From: Haematococcus lacustris
Taxonomy: Eukaryota; Chlorophyta; Chlorophyceae; Chlamydomonadales; Haematococcaceae
Length of the DNA: 64,000 nucleotides
NCBI GenBank assembly: GCA_030144725.1
Contig: JASKMD010000006.1
Coordinates: 10,789,001-10,853,000, forward strand
Direction: 5' to 3'
Made by a program: the position numbers and the translations under genes. This document shows, piece by piece, positions 20,180 through 31,475 of the stretch (position 1 is the stretch's first letter; the number at the start of each line of letters is the position of its first letter). The notes beneath the pieces were generated by a model. The model was not told the origin of the DNA. It saw only the letters and a program-made list of their open reading frames with translations, and searched no databases.

Positions 20180-22221
20180 TCTTCCTGCCAGCTTCATTGC
20201 AGACTGGGAGCGGCCAGACGCCGCGGTGCTTGGGGTGGTGGGCGACTTTTCTCCCCTAGACATGGTCAGCCTGCTAGAACGGCAGCTGGGGGCGTGGCAC
20301 CCTGCACCAGGCCAGCCACCCACACCTCGCAAGGTCAGCTGCCTGCCTGTCTGCCTGCTGACTAAGCCACATGCTCTTTTGCATGTGGCGCATGGGCCAT
20401 GGCCATGCAATGTGATCCAGCTAGAAAGTGTAATTGTTGATGTATGTGGTATCCCTCTCACTCGTTTGCAGGTCAGAGCTAGCCATGCCTCTCACACTTT
20501 TTCCTCGTCTTTCACTACTCTGATGATTTCCCTCCTCACCTGCTGGTGCATGCAGGTGCAGCAGAGTGCCGAACCATTGGCCCCGGCAGCCAAGCACGCT
20601 GGCCTGCTGTATGTGGTGGATCGGCCAGGGCTGGCTCAGGTGAGCCCTGAAGGTAACTCCTAGAGCATAGCGCATGGTGCATGGAGGCGCATGGTGCATG
20701 GAGGCACATGGTGCATGAAGGCGCATGTTACAGGGCGCATGGTACAGTCTAGTCAGGCAAACAAAACCCATTCAACAAGGAACAACATGTTTGCCTGCGG
20801 GTAATCTCACTCAGCTACTACATACACGTTGTAGCATCCTCGGTCGCACCCTTGATGAACACAAACCCCAAGTCGATGGCACGTTCCGGGGGCAAACCCC
20901 CCGACCACTGGGCACACCATCAAAACTAACAGCTTTACGCTTATATGGCTACCAGCCCGTTGCACTAGCAAACAGTGAACTAGCAAACAGCCCTAGAGTG
21001 TGCCATGGCTCTAGGGCTCGGGTAGGGATGGACGCTCCACGAGGAAGCTCCATTGTTGCTGCAAGTTTATTAATCGCTTCTGCTTTTGGCGATACCTGCA
21101 AGCAACAAGGGCAAAGTGCGGGGCTATGTGCGGGGCAACAAGCAAGGGTCAACAAGTGCGGGGCTATGTGCGGGGCAACAAGCAAGCACATAGGGCCACG
21201 ACCTATGCTTAAGATGCGGTGTGCGGGGCTATGTGCGGGGCAACAAGCAAGCACATAGGGCCACGACCTATGCTTAGGATGCGGTGTGCGGGGCTATGTG
21301 CGGTGCAACAATGCGGGGCAACAAGGGCGGGGCAACAAGTGCAACTTGTGCGGGGCAACCAGGGCAACTTGTGGGGGCAGTGTGCGGGGCAGCAAGGGCA
21401 AGGGGCTTACCTTTCAGAGAGGTGCCTGGCCGTTTGCGGGGCCGTGTTCTACGGGGCCGTGTACCATTGTTTACTGCGCGGTCACGAATTAGCGCGTCGA
21501 TCTGCGAACACAAGCACAAGCAATGGTTGCGGGGCTGCTGTAGTAATCAGCTGCTATTATGCGGGGCTGCTGCTGTGAGACAGTGCTTACCTTAACCCGC
21601 GGTTGCAGCTTGGGGCCCGAGCGGTAATCAGAGCAGGCCGCCACGCCTGCTCCAAATAAGATGGCAATCTGTGGCAAACGGAGCTTTTCATGCTGTGCGC
21701 TGTCCTTTGACAGCCGTTGCATTTGCTGACGCGTCCTTAGCTGCTGATTAGCTGCTGACAGATGAGACCTGCAGCGGAGACCTCAGCGGAGACCTCAGCG
21801 GAGTCATCAGCGGAGACAGCTTACAGTGCGGCGTAGCGGAGCGAGACTTGATCAGTGAACAGGCCTGATCGACAACGCGCTCGCAAAGGATCAGCAGTCT
21901 AGTCAGGCAGGGTGGCAGAAAAGCAGCGGTGCTCTGATCTAAGGCGGTCTGGCCTGGTGGCAGACCCTGACACAAGCTTGGACAGCTGGGTAGCCTGCAG
22001 CCAGCCAACAGTTTTAGCTCCGTCAGTCCATTGCTTCAGACGGATCACTAGGTTAGGTGGGTCTGCCTAGGGGGTGTAGTACCGCCCTTAACTCAGCCAT
22101 CATGTCATCCTGCCTTGACCTCCAGCTCGTATGGCTGTCTGCGTTGTTGCTTCTGTTGCTGCCCACACTCCCGATGCTGATGCTGCTAACCAGCCTGCTG
22201 TCACTGCCGCTACTTACCACC

Positions 22222-22259
<38 letters not shown>

Positions 22260-22345
22260 TGATGCTGCTCAGCTTACCACCGCTGCTGTGCTACTGCCAC
22301 CACCACCGCTGCTGCTGCTGCTGCTGCTGCTGCTCAGCCCACTAC

Positions 22346-22380
<35 letters not shown>

Positions 22381-23943
22381 ATGGTGCAGGCCAGTGTGGT
22401 GGTGGCCGAGCCTGGTGTGCGGCTGGAGGAGCCGGACAGCTACCCTCTGGAGGTGCTGTCCACCGCCTTCAACAGCTTTGGCGGGCAGCTATTTGATCAG
22501 GTGAGCGGCATGCCCTGGGCAGCCACGGCAAGAGCAAGGCAGGCTAGGGAGGACAGCAAGGCAGCCGGGGCCAGAGCAACGCAGCCTGGGCTAGACCAGG
22601 CTGGCTAGGCAGGACGGGAAGGCCAGGCAGCCTGCGGTGCATGAGCCGTCAGGGTCTTGTAAGGCTTCAGTGCAGGGTGGTGTCAACATGGGTCAAGCCA
22701 GGCGAGGCTGGCCACAGTGTTGGCTGCTTGTGTCAGTCAGAAGTGTTGGGTTCACCAGGGCTGGGCAGAGCTGCTGCCTCTCACATATGCTGCCTCCCAC
22801 GCTGCTGGTCAAGCCATACAAAGCTTACACAAGAGGTGTCTTCAGACTGGCTCTTGTGCCTAAGCTGCCATGTTCTCACAGACCAACAAAACTCGTTCAA
22901 CAAGGAACAGCATGTTGGCCTGCGGGTAATCTCACTCAGCTACTACAAACAAGTTGTAGCATCCTCGGTCGCACCCTTAATGACTACAGCCCCCACATCG
23001 ATGGCACGTTCGTGGGCAGACCCCACAACCACTGGCTGAAATGGCTACCAGCCCGTTGCACTAGTAAACACCAGTGAACTAGCTAGGAGCCTTGGAGTGC
23101 GCCATTGCTCCAGGGCTCGGGTAGTCTTGGAACTTCATAGTGCAACTCCACGAGGAAGCTCCACTATGGCTACGAGGTTTGTTAATCGCAGGCCATGTTC
23201 TCACAGTCTGACCACATCGTGCCCACCTCAGCTCTAGAGTCAGGGTGAGGGTTTAGGGTTGGGATACAAGTATGCGATAGGATGCATGTGTAGGGTTTAG
23301 GATGAATGTTTAGGGTTTAAGATTAAGGGATTACGATGTAGGGTTTAGGAATTAGGGACCACCTGGCCTAGCGTGAGGCCCCCAGGCACTAAGCTGTCTT
23401 GTTGGTGTTCAGACCAGCTCTTGCGCCTAGTCTGACCTGACCTGATCACATCGCCTGCACTTCAGCACCAGCCAAGCCTGAGGTCGTAGGGCATCCTGTC
23501 TGAGTTGCAGCAGTGCCGGTCTGGCCTTGTGCCAAGGTCTGGTGGTTAGTCAGTTGGTGAACACCCTAGAGTGATAGGGCCTGGTCGTTAGTCAGTCACC
23601 CTGATCACCATCCCTGATCACCATTACCTCAGTGCCCCGTGCCTTGAGGTACCTCTGCTGCAAGCCAGGCCTACCCGTCCATGCGCCCCAGTTTCCATAC
23701 GGGACTACACTAGGGCTTCAGGCAACATGGAGCCATGGCGTGTTGTGGTGGTGCCTGACTGTGGCGGCAGCGCAACTGTGTGCCTGCCACACCCTGCAGA
23801 TCAGGTCCAGGGAGGGCCTGGCCTACAGTGTGAGTGGCGGCTGGGACTCGCCTCCTAGCCGGCCTGGACTGTTCGTGGGTGGGGGAGAGACCTCCTCCCC
23901 TGGTGGGTAACGGTATCGGCCTGCCTTCCCACCAACCCACTCA

Positions 23944-23979
<36 letters not shown>

Positions 23980-26351
23980 CTCACCTGCCTACCTCCTTGC
24001 CTGCTCGTTCGCCTGCCCACCCGCCTGCCCACCCACCTGCCCACCTGCCTTCTCACCTGCCCACCCACCTGCCCACCTGCCTTCCCACCTGCCCACCCAC
24101 CTGCCCACCTGCCTTCCCACCTGCCCACCTGCCTTCCCACCTGCCCACCCACCTGCCCACCTGCCTTCCCACCTGCCCACCCACCTGCCCACCTGCCTTC
24201 CCACCTGCCCACCTGCCCACCTGCCTTCCCACCTGCCCACCCACCTGCCCACCTGCCTTCCCACCTGCCCACCCACCTGCCCACCTGCCTTCCCACCTGC
24301 CCACCCACCTGCCCACCTGCCTTCCCACCTGCCCACCCACCTGCCCACCTGCCTTCCCACCTGCCCACCCACCTGCCCACCTGCCTTCCCACCTGCCCAC
24401 CCACCTGCCCACCTGCCTTCCCACCTGCCCACCTGCCTTCCCACCTGCCCACCCACCTGCCCACCTGCCTTCCCACCTGCCCACCCACCTGCCCACCTGC
24501 CTTCCCACCTGCCCACCCACCTGCCCACCTGCCTTCCCACCTGCCCACCCACCTGCCCACCTGCCTTCCCACCTGCCCACCCACCTGCCCACCTGCCTTC
24601 CCACCTGCCCACCCACCTGCCCACCCACCTGCCTTCCCACCTGCCCACCCACCTGCCCACCTGCCTTCCCACCTGCCCACCCACCTGCCCACCTGCCCAC
24701 CCACCTGCCCACCCACCTGCCCACCTGCCCACCCACCTGCCCACCCACCTGCGCACCGGCCTTCCCACCTGCCCGCTGGCTTAGCAGCTGGCCTGAGTGT
24801 TCAACGAGCAGCAGCAACACCTGAGTGGTCAGCCATGCTGGTGTTGATAGCTGGTGGTAGTGCCCACCACGTCACCATGTACTACTCTCACAGCCCTATG
24901 TTCTTTCCCTCCTCCACTCTCACCACAGTCAGCTGTGGTGATGGAAGAGTGGTCCACATCTGAGTCCCTCCCAAACTGCCTGGGGTCATGGGTTTTAACC
25001 TTGCCGAACACGGAGTTGTTCTTGTTTGAAACGTCCAGCTGGAGGGAGAATACTAGGCTTTGCCACACTGGCTCATTCATGGAGCTACAACGACTAGCCA
25101 AGGTGGTGTGGAGTCCAGCACAATGCATATGGCTGTGCTGCTGCATGCTGGTCGCAGCTGAGTTTTTGACCAGCCTGCGTCGAGTGCTGGGGCAGGCTCG
25201 TGACACCCTGCCCACTCCTGAGCTGCTGGCGGCAGCCAAGGACCAGACGTTGAACGCGGTGGGCCGTCCCAGTGTCAGGCCTCACCTGCACATCTGCAAT
25301 GTGTCACCCCATCACGCATGTCTCACATGTCCTCTTAACCAGATCACACCGTGCCACACATGTTCCCGTCATCTTGAGAGCATAAAGGAGGAAAAGCATG
25401 CAAGATGGTGGGCAGAGGCAGTTAGGGCGACTCATCTGAGGTTCTGGCAACAACCACACTACCAGGTAGAGACGAATAGACGCTGCTGCCTCTTGGTGCT
25501 GCTGCCTTATGGTGCTACTCGCAGTTTGTGTTCAACTTTGCCAGCGTGAGCGCGCAGCTGCAGCGTACCCTGGTGTATGACCTGTTGGAGCTGCCCTCAG
25601 ACCTGCTGTTTAGGTAAGAGTAGAAAAGATGGTGATGATGATGCACATGGCGATGATAAGGGTGGGAGTGTGGGTCAGGGTCGGGATCAGGCTCAGGGTG
25701 ACGTTGACGAGCAAGGCCGGTTCCACCCCACACCTGCCCGCATCCCAAACATGACCCACATGACTAGGACACTGCCAGTCACCCAGCCTCATGGCCCAGC
25801 AGCCTTACACCTTCAGCGACGAACACATCACCTGATCACATAGCCTCACTTGCAATGACCAACAGCTGCTGCTACCGCTGTCACTGCCAATGGTGCTGCT
25901 GCTGCTTCTAGTACCACTGCTGCTGCCGCCGCCGCCGCCGCTGCTGTTGCATCATGTTTACCAGTGCAGCTTGCCTTATTTGCAGGTACAAGGCAGGCAT
26001 CGAGGCGGTGGAGGCCGAGGATGTGCTGCGAGCAGCAAGGTGGATTGCCACCACACTCTCCCTGCAAAGTATACTGTATGCAACCATTGCCCCATGCTAG
26101 CATACCGCATCACTTATACTTCTAGAGCCTAGATTAAGACCACAACTCTCCGTACTCTGCTCTCACATCATGCTGCTTGCTCGGATGTTTCTCCACCTTT
26201 TTGTCTATGTGATGTACGTGCTGCTGGTTGCAGAGCTCATGTGCACCCAGAGCAGCAGGTGACAGTGGTGGTGGCAGATGCCCAAATGGTCCAGCCACAA
26301 CTGAGGGCGGCCGGACTCGAACCCATGACCCTCGAGCTGGACCCCCTCTGA
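16154..26351 (+). CDS. M16 (pitrilysin/insulinase) peptidase homologue lacking the HxxEH site (about 15 exons)
   Basis: M16 proteins are two-domain clamshell metallopeptidases or their inactive partners. Exons: ?-16885, 17465-17575, 18560-18685, 18803-18876, 19334-19379, 19642-19704, 19890-19979, about 20130-20333 (start uncertain), 20556-20639, 22390-22500, 23800-23902, 25158-25258, 25525-25613, 25986-26039, 26234-26351. Family features: LPKYQQVKLSNGLRVYLVED at the start of the N-terminal domain, DRPQGIARREL, LMYGKDSVYARQPTM, GVVGDFSPLDM, YVVDRPGLAQ, FNSFGGQLFD, REGLAYSVSGGW and the C-terminal HVHPEQQVTVVVADAQ. Where active members have HxxEH, this protein reads GLASAALNVQRAGG, so no zinc site is visible. 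Many bacterial M16 pairs have one such inactive subunit. The first exon encodes a long Pro/Ser-rich region; the start (16154 or 16382, or an unseen exon) is unsettled. Introns contain repeat copies and an 840 bp minisatellite. Confidence 0.85.
16965..17060 (+). repeat. First copy of an intron-internal duplication
   Basis: TGTGTGACAAATGCCATGG followed by GTGGCTGTAGTATGTAT and, later, AACACAGCCCC...GTGCCCCTGCA; a second copy lies at 17368-17457 in the same intron. Confidence 0.7.
17368..17457 (+). repeat. Second copy of the intron-internal duplication
   Basis: Matches 16965-17060 and is preceded by a copy of the CACAGGTGAAGC acceptor context found at the true exon start 17465. Confidence 0.7.
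17805..17895 (+). repeat. CCCCTGCGGC/CCCCTGCGAC array
   Basis: About nine 9-bp units of CCCCTGCGR-C type in the M16 intron 17576-18559. Confidence 0.85.
20764..21100 (+). mobile_element. Dispersed ~330 bp repeat, copy 1
   Basis: Begins near CAACAAGGAACAACATGTT and runs through GCATCCTCGGTCGCACCCTT, TAGCAAACAGTGAACTAGC and GCTCCACGAGGAAGCTCC to TTAATCGC. It shares this whole order with copies at 22.9 and 26.5 kb, in the same orientation. No ORF or terminal repeats were recognised. It sits in the M16 intron 20640-22389. Confidence 0.8.
21100..21420 (+). repeat. GGGGCAACAAG-rich tandem repeats with a 65-bp unit
   Basis: Two near-identical 65-bp units (from CTATGTGCGGGGCAACAAGC to GATGCGGTGTGCGGGG) lie within a longer GCGGGGCAACAAG-rich stretch, directly after repeat copy 1. 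Confidence 0.8.
22884..23195 (+). mobile_element. Dispersed ~330 bp repeat, copy 2
   Basis: Same order as copy 1, from CAACAAGGAACAGCATGTTG to TTTGTTAATCGC, in the M16 intron 22501-23799. Confidence 0.8.
23245..23362 (+). repeat. Degenerate TTTAGGG/TTAGGG-like tract
   Basis: Six GTAGGGTTTAGG/GGGTTTAGGG-like units spaced by unrelated sequence, in an M16 intron. Confidence 0.6.
23938..24775 (+). repeat. 840 bp CCCACCTGCC minisatellite filling an M16 intron
   Basis: Tandem 10-14 bp units (CCCACCTGCC, CCCACCTGCCTT, CCCACCCACCTGCC) in a higher-order period of about 28-42 bp. It begins about 35 bp after the donor at 23903 in intron 23903-25157. Reading frames of 250-316 codons on both strands are by-products. 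Confidence 0.97.
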
Positions 26352-26381
26352 CTCAGCGGTGCTGCAAGCTAAGCCAGCTCC

Positions 26382-26386
26382 TGTAA
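26382..26386 (+). promoter_or_regulatory. TGTAA poly(A) signal of green-algal type
   Basis: TGTAA lies 31 bp after the M16 stop; this pentamer is the usual chlorophyte poly(A) signal. Confidence 0.5.
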
Positions 26387-26459
26387 CGAAGCCTGGAGGC
26401 TAGTAGATCAGCTCAGAGGATGGCCGCAGACACAGCTCACTTGTTGCAGTGGAAGGGCC

Positions 26460-26815
26460 ATACCAACATAACTTGTCCAACAAGGAACAACATACTTGCC
26501 TGTGGGTAATCTCACTCAGCTACTACAAAACACGTTGTAGCGTCCTCGGTCGCACCCTTGATGACTGCAACCCCCACATCGATGGCACGTTCGTGGGCAA
26601 ACCCCCACACCACTGGGCACCCCACCAAAACCGATAGCTTAACGCTTAGAAGGCTACCAGCCCATTGCACTAGTAAACACCAGTGAACTAGCTAGGAGCC
26701 CTAGAGTCTAGAGGCTCCAGGGCTCGGGTAGTGATGGAGCTCCACGAGGAAGCTCCACTATGGCTACGAGGTTTAATAATCGCTGATGCGCGGCGATACT
26801 TGTAAGCTCTAAGCT
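26460..26815 (+). mobile_element. Dispersed ~330 bp repeat, copy 3
   Basis: Same order and orientation as copies 1 and 2, starting about 110 bp after the M16 stop. Copies 1 and 3 both continue past TTAATCGC/TAATAATCGC into GCGATACYTGYAAG. Confidence 0.8.
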
Positions 26816-27361
26816 CTGCAACAAAATTGACGCGGAATGCCCTAGGGCGAAGCTCACTGACAGCAGGTAGTGTAAGGCTTCGGGTAGTGCCAGAGCTGCA
26901 GGGTTCGTTACATCTGATAAATTTTGAAGCAACTCTTTGAACAGGGCTCATTGCTTTTGAATGAATTTTGAAGCAACTCTGAGATTTTGCTCCGGTGCAT
27001 CCGCCGCTGGTTGCAGAGGGTGCCAATTGCTCCAATGCGCATTTAGTGCAGCTCGGGTAGAGTTTGATAGGACATCTTGATTTAAATAAGGGGCGATGTC
27101 AGTAACTAAAGGCTGGTAAAGAGCCTCTAGGGAGTTCAACGGCAGGCTGTCTGCGACTTGGTGGTAAAGGTATGCGACCACTCTGCTACAACTGCCGCAT
27201 TCTAACAAGAGGAGGCGCTGAAATGTGCTTCAAATCGCTACGCCGGCTAGGTACTACTGGCTGTCCTTGCGCGGACGGATCCCAGCTTTTCAAATCCCTG
27301 TCGGGCCTACAGCGTCAGTCAGCTGTTTTGGCCACAAGCGGGGGCCAACTGCGGCAGCTTG
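26816..27361. other. Region between repeat copy 3 and the 27.4 kb gene
   Basis: Contains a pair of short direct repeats (AATTTTGAAGCAACTCT near 26919 and 26964). A minus-strand open frame (27208-26948) encodes a residue order like QVADSLPLNSLEALYQPLV; I do not recognise it, and it may be part of a degraded element. An upstream exon or promoter of the next gene may also lie here. Confidence 0.35.
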
Positions 27362-29614
27362 ATGGGCCGCCCAGGCCGACCGAGTCGACACAGTCACCCC
27401 CTTCTCACTTCTGACCCAGTGGCTGTGCAGTGTCCTCGGGTGGGGTGGGGACGTGGGACGGGAGACGGCATTGGCAATGAAGGGCACAGCGCCCCTCTGT
27501 TTACGCCGTCCCCCGCCCCATTGAACACGCCATTATACTTTACCCAAGCCGAGCAGTGCAAGGCCAGTCCATGGGCAGGCCTCCCACCTGTGCCAGTAGG
27601 CGATCGACACGCACCGGCGCTCGTCAGAAACCTGTCTGACCCGAACTGTGCTTTATTGGAGCACCTCTCCAGCCCCGCCCCCCCCGCTTCCATTTTCAAG
27701 CCCCCTGCAGCTCGGCGTCGCAACCGACTGGAGAAGCTGAACGATTTTTTGGACGCATCTATGGCACTGCAGCAGAGGTGCGTACGGAAACAAGAACAGT
27801 GGCATCAGCAGGGACGGTAACAGGGATGTCACTGTGTTCTGGTAGTCATAGTGGGCTAATGAGGTGCCTATACATGCCGCTTGCGCAGGGTGTGTGCATC
27901 CTGGGTAGAGGAGCAGCGCCAGCTGCAACGAGGCATGAACCTCAACGTCATTTCCACCATAGGGCTTGAGGGCACGCCTGGCAAGCTGCCCTGTACCCCC
28001 TGCCAGCTAGGCCTCAGCCGTCATGCCCCTCCCAATTCTGCCACCACCCTGGTCAGCTCCGGACAGCTCGGCAGTGCTCACCACCATGCCAGCCTTGCCA
28101 GCACCATCCCTCAGGAGCAGCGTCACCGGAGTGCCTTGCTCATGTCCCCCACCTCTGCCCTCCTCGCATCCCTTACCGTGAACACCCTCTCCCCAGACCC
28201 CTTGCATGGAGGCAGCTGCCCGGCCACCCAGCTGCTGTCCCCCACAGCCTTAGGTCTCGACTCCCTCCTGCCCCACCACGCCAGCAGTGGCTGTGAGCTG
28301 GACGACCAGGATGGCGTGTGCGATGGCAGCAACAGGAGCCTGCGCCACAGCCTGCGCAGCAACTCTCCACCCCCGCCCTTCGCACCCCTGTCACCAGAAG
28401 CAGGGCCGCTGCCCAGCACTGCCCAGTGCTTGAGCTTGCTTGAGCCCAGCCTAGGGCTTGGCCAGGGGGTGGCCTGCAGCCAGGGTGGCTTTGGGGGGCG
28501 CAGCCCAGGCCAGGCAGCAAACCAGCAACCTGCGGGGCTCTCAAACCCTGGCCACCAGCTGCCCACCGCTCCTCAGCCAAGCCTCACTCGCAGCAGCAGC
28601 CTGGTGTTCAATGACTCCCTGCTGCCCCCCTTGCGCAGACAGAGCAGCAGCAACATACAAGACCTGCTGCCCACACACCCCACCGCCCATTCCCAGCAGC
28701 AGCAGCAGCACTTCTATGTGCGCAGCGAAGCAGACAGGCAACAGCACATGCAGTACGGGGCCCTGGAGCAAGCAGCAGCGGTGCCCCCAATGCCCCGAGC
28801 CATTGCTCCCAGCCAGCGTCAGGCAGGCATGAGCCGATGCAGCAGCAGTGGCCAGATGCAGTCCAGGCTGCCTGCGTCCAACATGCTGGACAGGGGGCAG
28901 GGGCGGGGCCAGCTGCGTCTCCCCTCACCAGGCCTGGACCTGTCTGACCCGCCTGGGGGACCCACCCCACTGCCTGCCCCCTCTTCCCGCCTGGTGCTGC
29001 CTGGGCGCAACGCTGGCAGTCAGATGCGTGGCACATCAGGCCTCACGCTCCCTGCTCAGCAGCAGCAGCCGCTGGGGCTGGGCTGGGGTGCGGGGCTGGC
29101 CCCCAGGCAGGTTGGGGTGAAGGTTGAGGACGGCATGGCCGCCCCGCTGGCGCTGCCTGGACTTAAGGCAAGACCTGGGCAGCCGCAGTCCGCCCTGGGC
29201 ATCAGTCATAGACCCCTGGAGCATGCAGAGGCTCCCCCTTCCCCTCTGACCCACTTCATGATGCTGGGGCTGCCATCCACCCTCCAAGACTCCCTTCTGC
29301 CCACCCAGCCGCAGCCAGCCCAGCAGTCGCGGCAGCCCCACCTGCCGCTGCGGTCCAACAGGGCTCGCTATGAGCCCTCCACCCAGCGGGCAGCAGTGCC
29401 AGGCAAGCTGCAGCACTCAGACGCTTTGGATATGGCAGACCATTGTGCCCTCCCTTGGCCAGATCTGTCCATGTTGGACATGGACGGTAGCATGCTGGAC
29501 GACCTAGGCTTGCATGCCCTGGCCCATGTGCATGGCCCACTGGGAGGCGACTGCCAATCTCAGTCAGCTCATGGACTGCGGCAGCTAGGCAAGTCCAAGC
29601 GGCAGCAGCTGTAA
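27362..29614 (+). CDS. Unrecognised Gln/Pro/Ser-rich protein, possible transcription regulator
   Basis: Two exons, 27362-27777 and 27889-29614, join in phase across a 111 bp intron (donor GTGCGT, acceptor GCGCAG) to 713 aa. The junction lies in a basic, probably helical stretch: ARRRNRLEKLNDFLDASM, then ALQQRVCASWVEEQRQLQRG. After it comes about 500 aa of low complexity rich in Pro, Ser, Gln and Leu. The C-terminus has an acidic/hydrophobic patch, LPWPDLSMLDMDGSMLDDLG, that resembles an activation domain, and a basic end KSKRQQL. No DNA-binding domain is recognised, so the regulator role is only a guess from composition. TGTAA overlaps the stop. The ATG at 27362 is the first in frame but an upstream exon cannot be excluded. 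Confidence 0.6.
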
Positions 29615-31091
29615 GGGCAGCCATCCAGGGTGTCAGCCTGCTGCCCGCCTGCCTGCCCACCCACCTGCTTGACTGAGCCACATGCTCCCCATTGCCCTGC
29701 TCATGTGTTAGAGCCTGCGGGGGCTGGGCTGGCTTCAGGGTGTTGAGTGGTATTGAGGGTCCTGAGGCTGCTGTCGTGAGGCTGTGCTTGCTAGAGTGTG
29801 ATGCCAGCTGTCCAGCTGCTGCCCCTCTCTCCACCCTTGTGGTTTTAGCAGGCGTGCAGGTGTACTTGAGCCTAGAGCTGGGATAGAGGGGGTGTCAGGT
29901 TGGGCTGGGCATGTCAGGGGCAGGGCACTCCCTGCCCTGCATGCACTGGTCAGCAGGATGTGTAGGCAACAGCCGCAGACATCAGCCGCAGGCAACATTC
30001 ACAGACAACAGCTGTAGGCAACAGCCATAGGCAACTGCCATAGGCAACAGCTGTAGGCATCAGGCTAGGAGTACAGCTGTCAGGGCGCGCGAACTCCAGG
30101 CCTAGCATCTCCAGTGAACCCAGCAAACAGTTGGGCCTTGCAGCCTTAGGATCAGGCACTCACTTGAGCGAGCTAAGCATTATACAACAGCTACAGTGCT
30201 CTGATCATGCGACCCTGTGCAGTGTTAGGTTAGGACTTGGTCAACAAAGTGAATGACGTCAGAGCAGTGGCTGGAATAAAGTTGTTAGGCTGCTGCACGG
30301 TACTGACCCTAGAGAACTCAGACTGGGCAGACGTTATGGACAGCTGCAGTTTTGTTGTTCCAAGGCCAGAGCAGGTATATGCGGCCAGCTTAACGTGATG
30401 CGTTTTACGAAGGAAGATGGTAAGGCAGTCGAAGCAGGAGGTCGGAGATGAAGGGCATTCATAACGGTGTCCAATCTTGTCGGACTTGAGTGTTTCATGG
30501 TTACATTGAGGTGGTCACCAAGGTGACGCCTCGCGCACAGTTGATCAACTCTACCATCGAATCCGCCTGGTACATTTATATTTCTGGTGTACGCAACTCA
30601 TATACTGTCCAATGCAACATTCAAGTAGAACCCTGGAATAGAAAAATGTGTTTCCAACCATATGCCTGCCAACGACCCCACCGCATCGCTATCCTCTCAG
30701 CGCTATTAAACTACTAGCAAACCGAACAAACCTGCGTGGTACATCAAGTCCTACGCCCGCCTGGTCGCGAGGCAACGATTGAACTGCCACGGCTCGAGGC
30801 TGTAAGTCGGAGCTGCTCCGCATCGGCTGCGGCTAGCATCGCGTCTGCGTTCCATGCAGCCAACGTGGCGAGCAGCGATAAAGCTTGCTCGGGTTGCTCG
30901 CGAGGTAGCAAATGGTGTAGGCCCTCGTGCCTGCGGCCACAAGCGACGTGCGTATCAGGTGCGGATCACATCACACACCCTGTGACCAACATCACTCTAA
31001 TCGTGCTGATGGCACGATCGTTTACGACACCGCAACGATGTTCTTGCCATTCGCTGACGCAATTGGCCACCAACGGCGCGATGCACTGCTC
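29615..31091. other. Region between two convergent genes
   Basis: No gene is supported. Tandem 11-12 bp units around GGCAACAGCYRYA lie at 29965-30060. A 75-codon plus-strand ORF (30490-30717) has no recognisable features. The 3' UTRs of both flanking genes should end here. Confidence 0.4.
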
Positions 31092-31424
31092 TCACCGTCG
31101 CTCAAGGTAGTGGCAGAATGAGTGCAGGGATGCCTGAGCCGCTGCCAGCTCTGCCTCATGGTGAGCTTGCTGTAGTAGACTCCACACAGGCGCCGTCTTG
31201 GCCGGAGCTGCGGCAGTCGCTTTAGCTTTCCGGGCAGCCAACTGCATGGCAAAGCAACCACCACTGACCCAATCCGAACATCTCTGATAAGGAGCAGCAG
31301 CAACACCATCTTTAATGCCTGCGTGTGCGAGCCCACTGCGGGCAACTGGCGTCACTGCTGTCATAGCTGCTGCTGCCGCCGCTGCCAAAACTGCTGCTGC
31401 TGCTGCTGCCGCCCCCGCCAAAAC

Positions 31425-31475
<51 letters not shown>

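Noticed and set aside
23938..24775. Array resembling CRISPR repeats or a repetitive secreted protein
   Set aside because: Units are short and contiguous without unique spacers. Open frames exist on both strands in several frames, and the array sits inside a phase-closed intron.
26295..26385. tRNA-like B box (GGTTCGAGTCC on the minus strand)
   Set aside because: The plus strand is the last exon of the M16 gene in phase; no cloverleaf could be completed on the minus strand.
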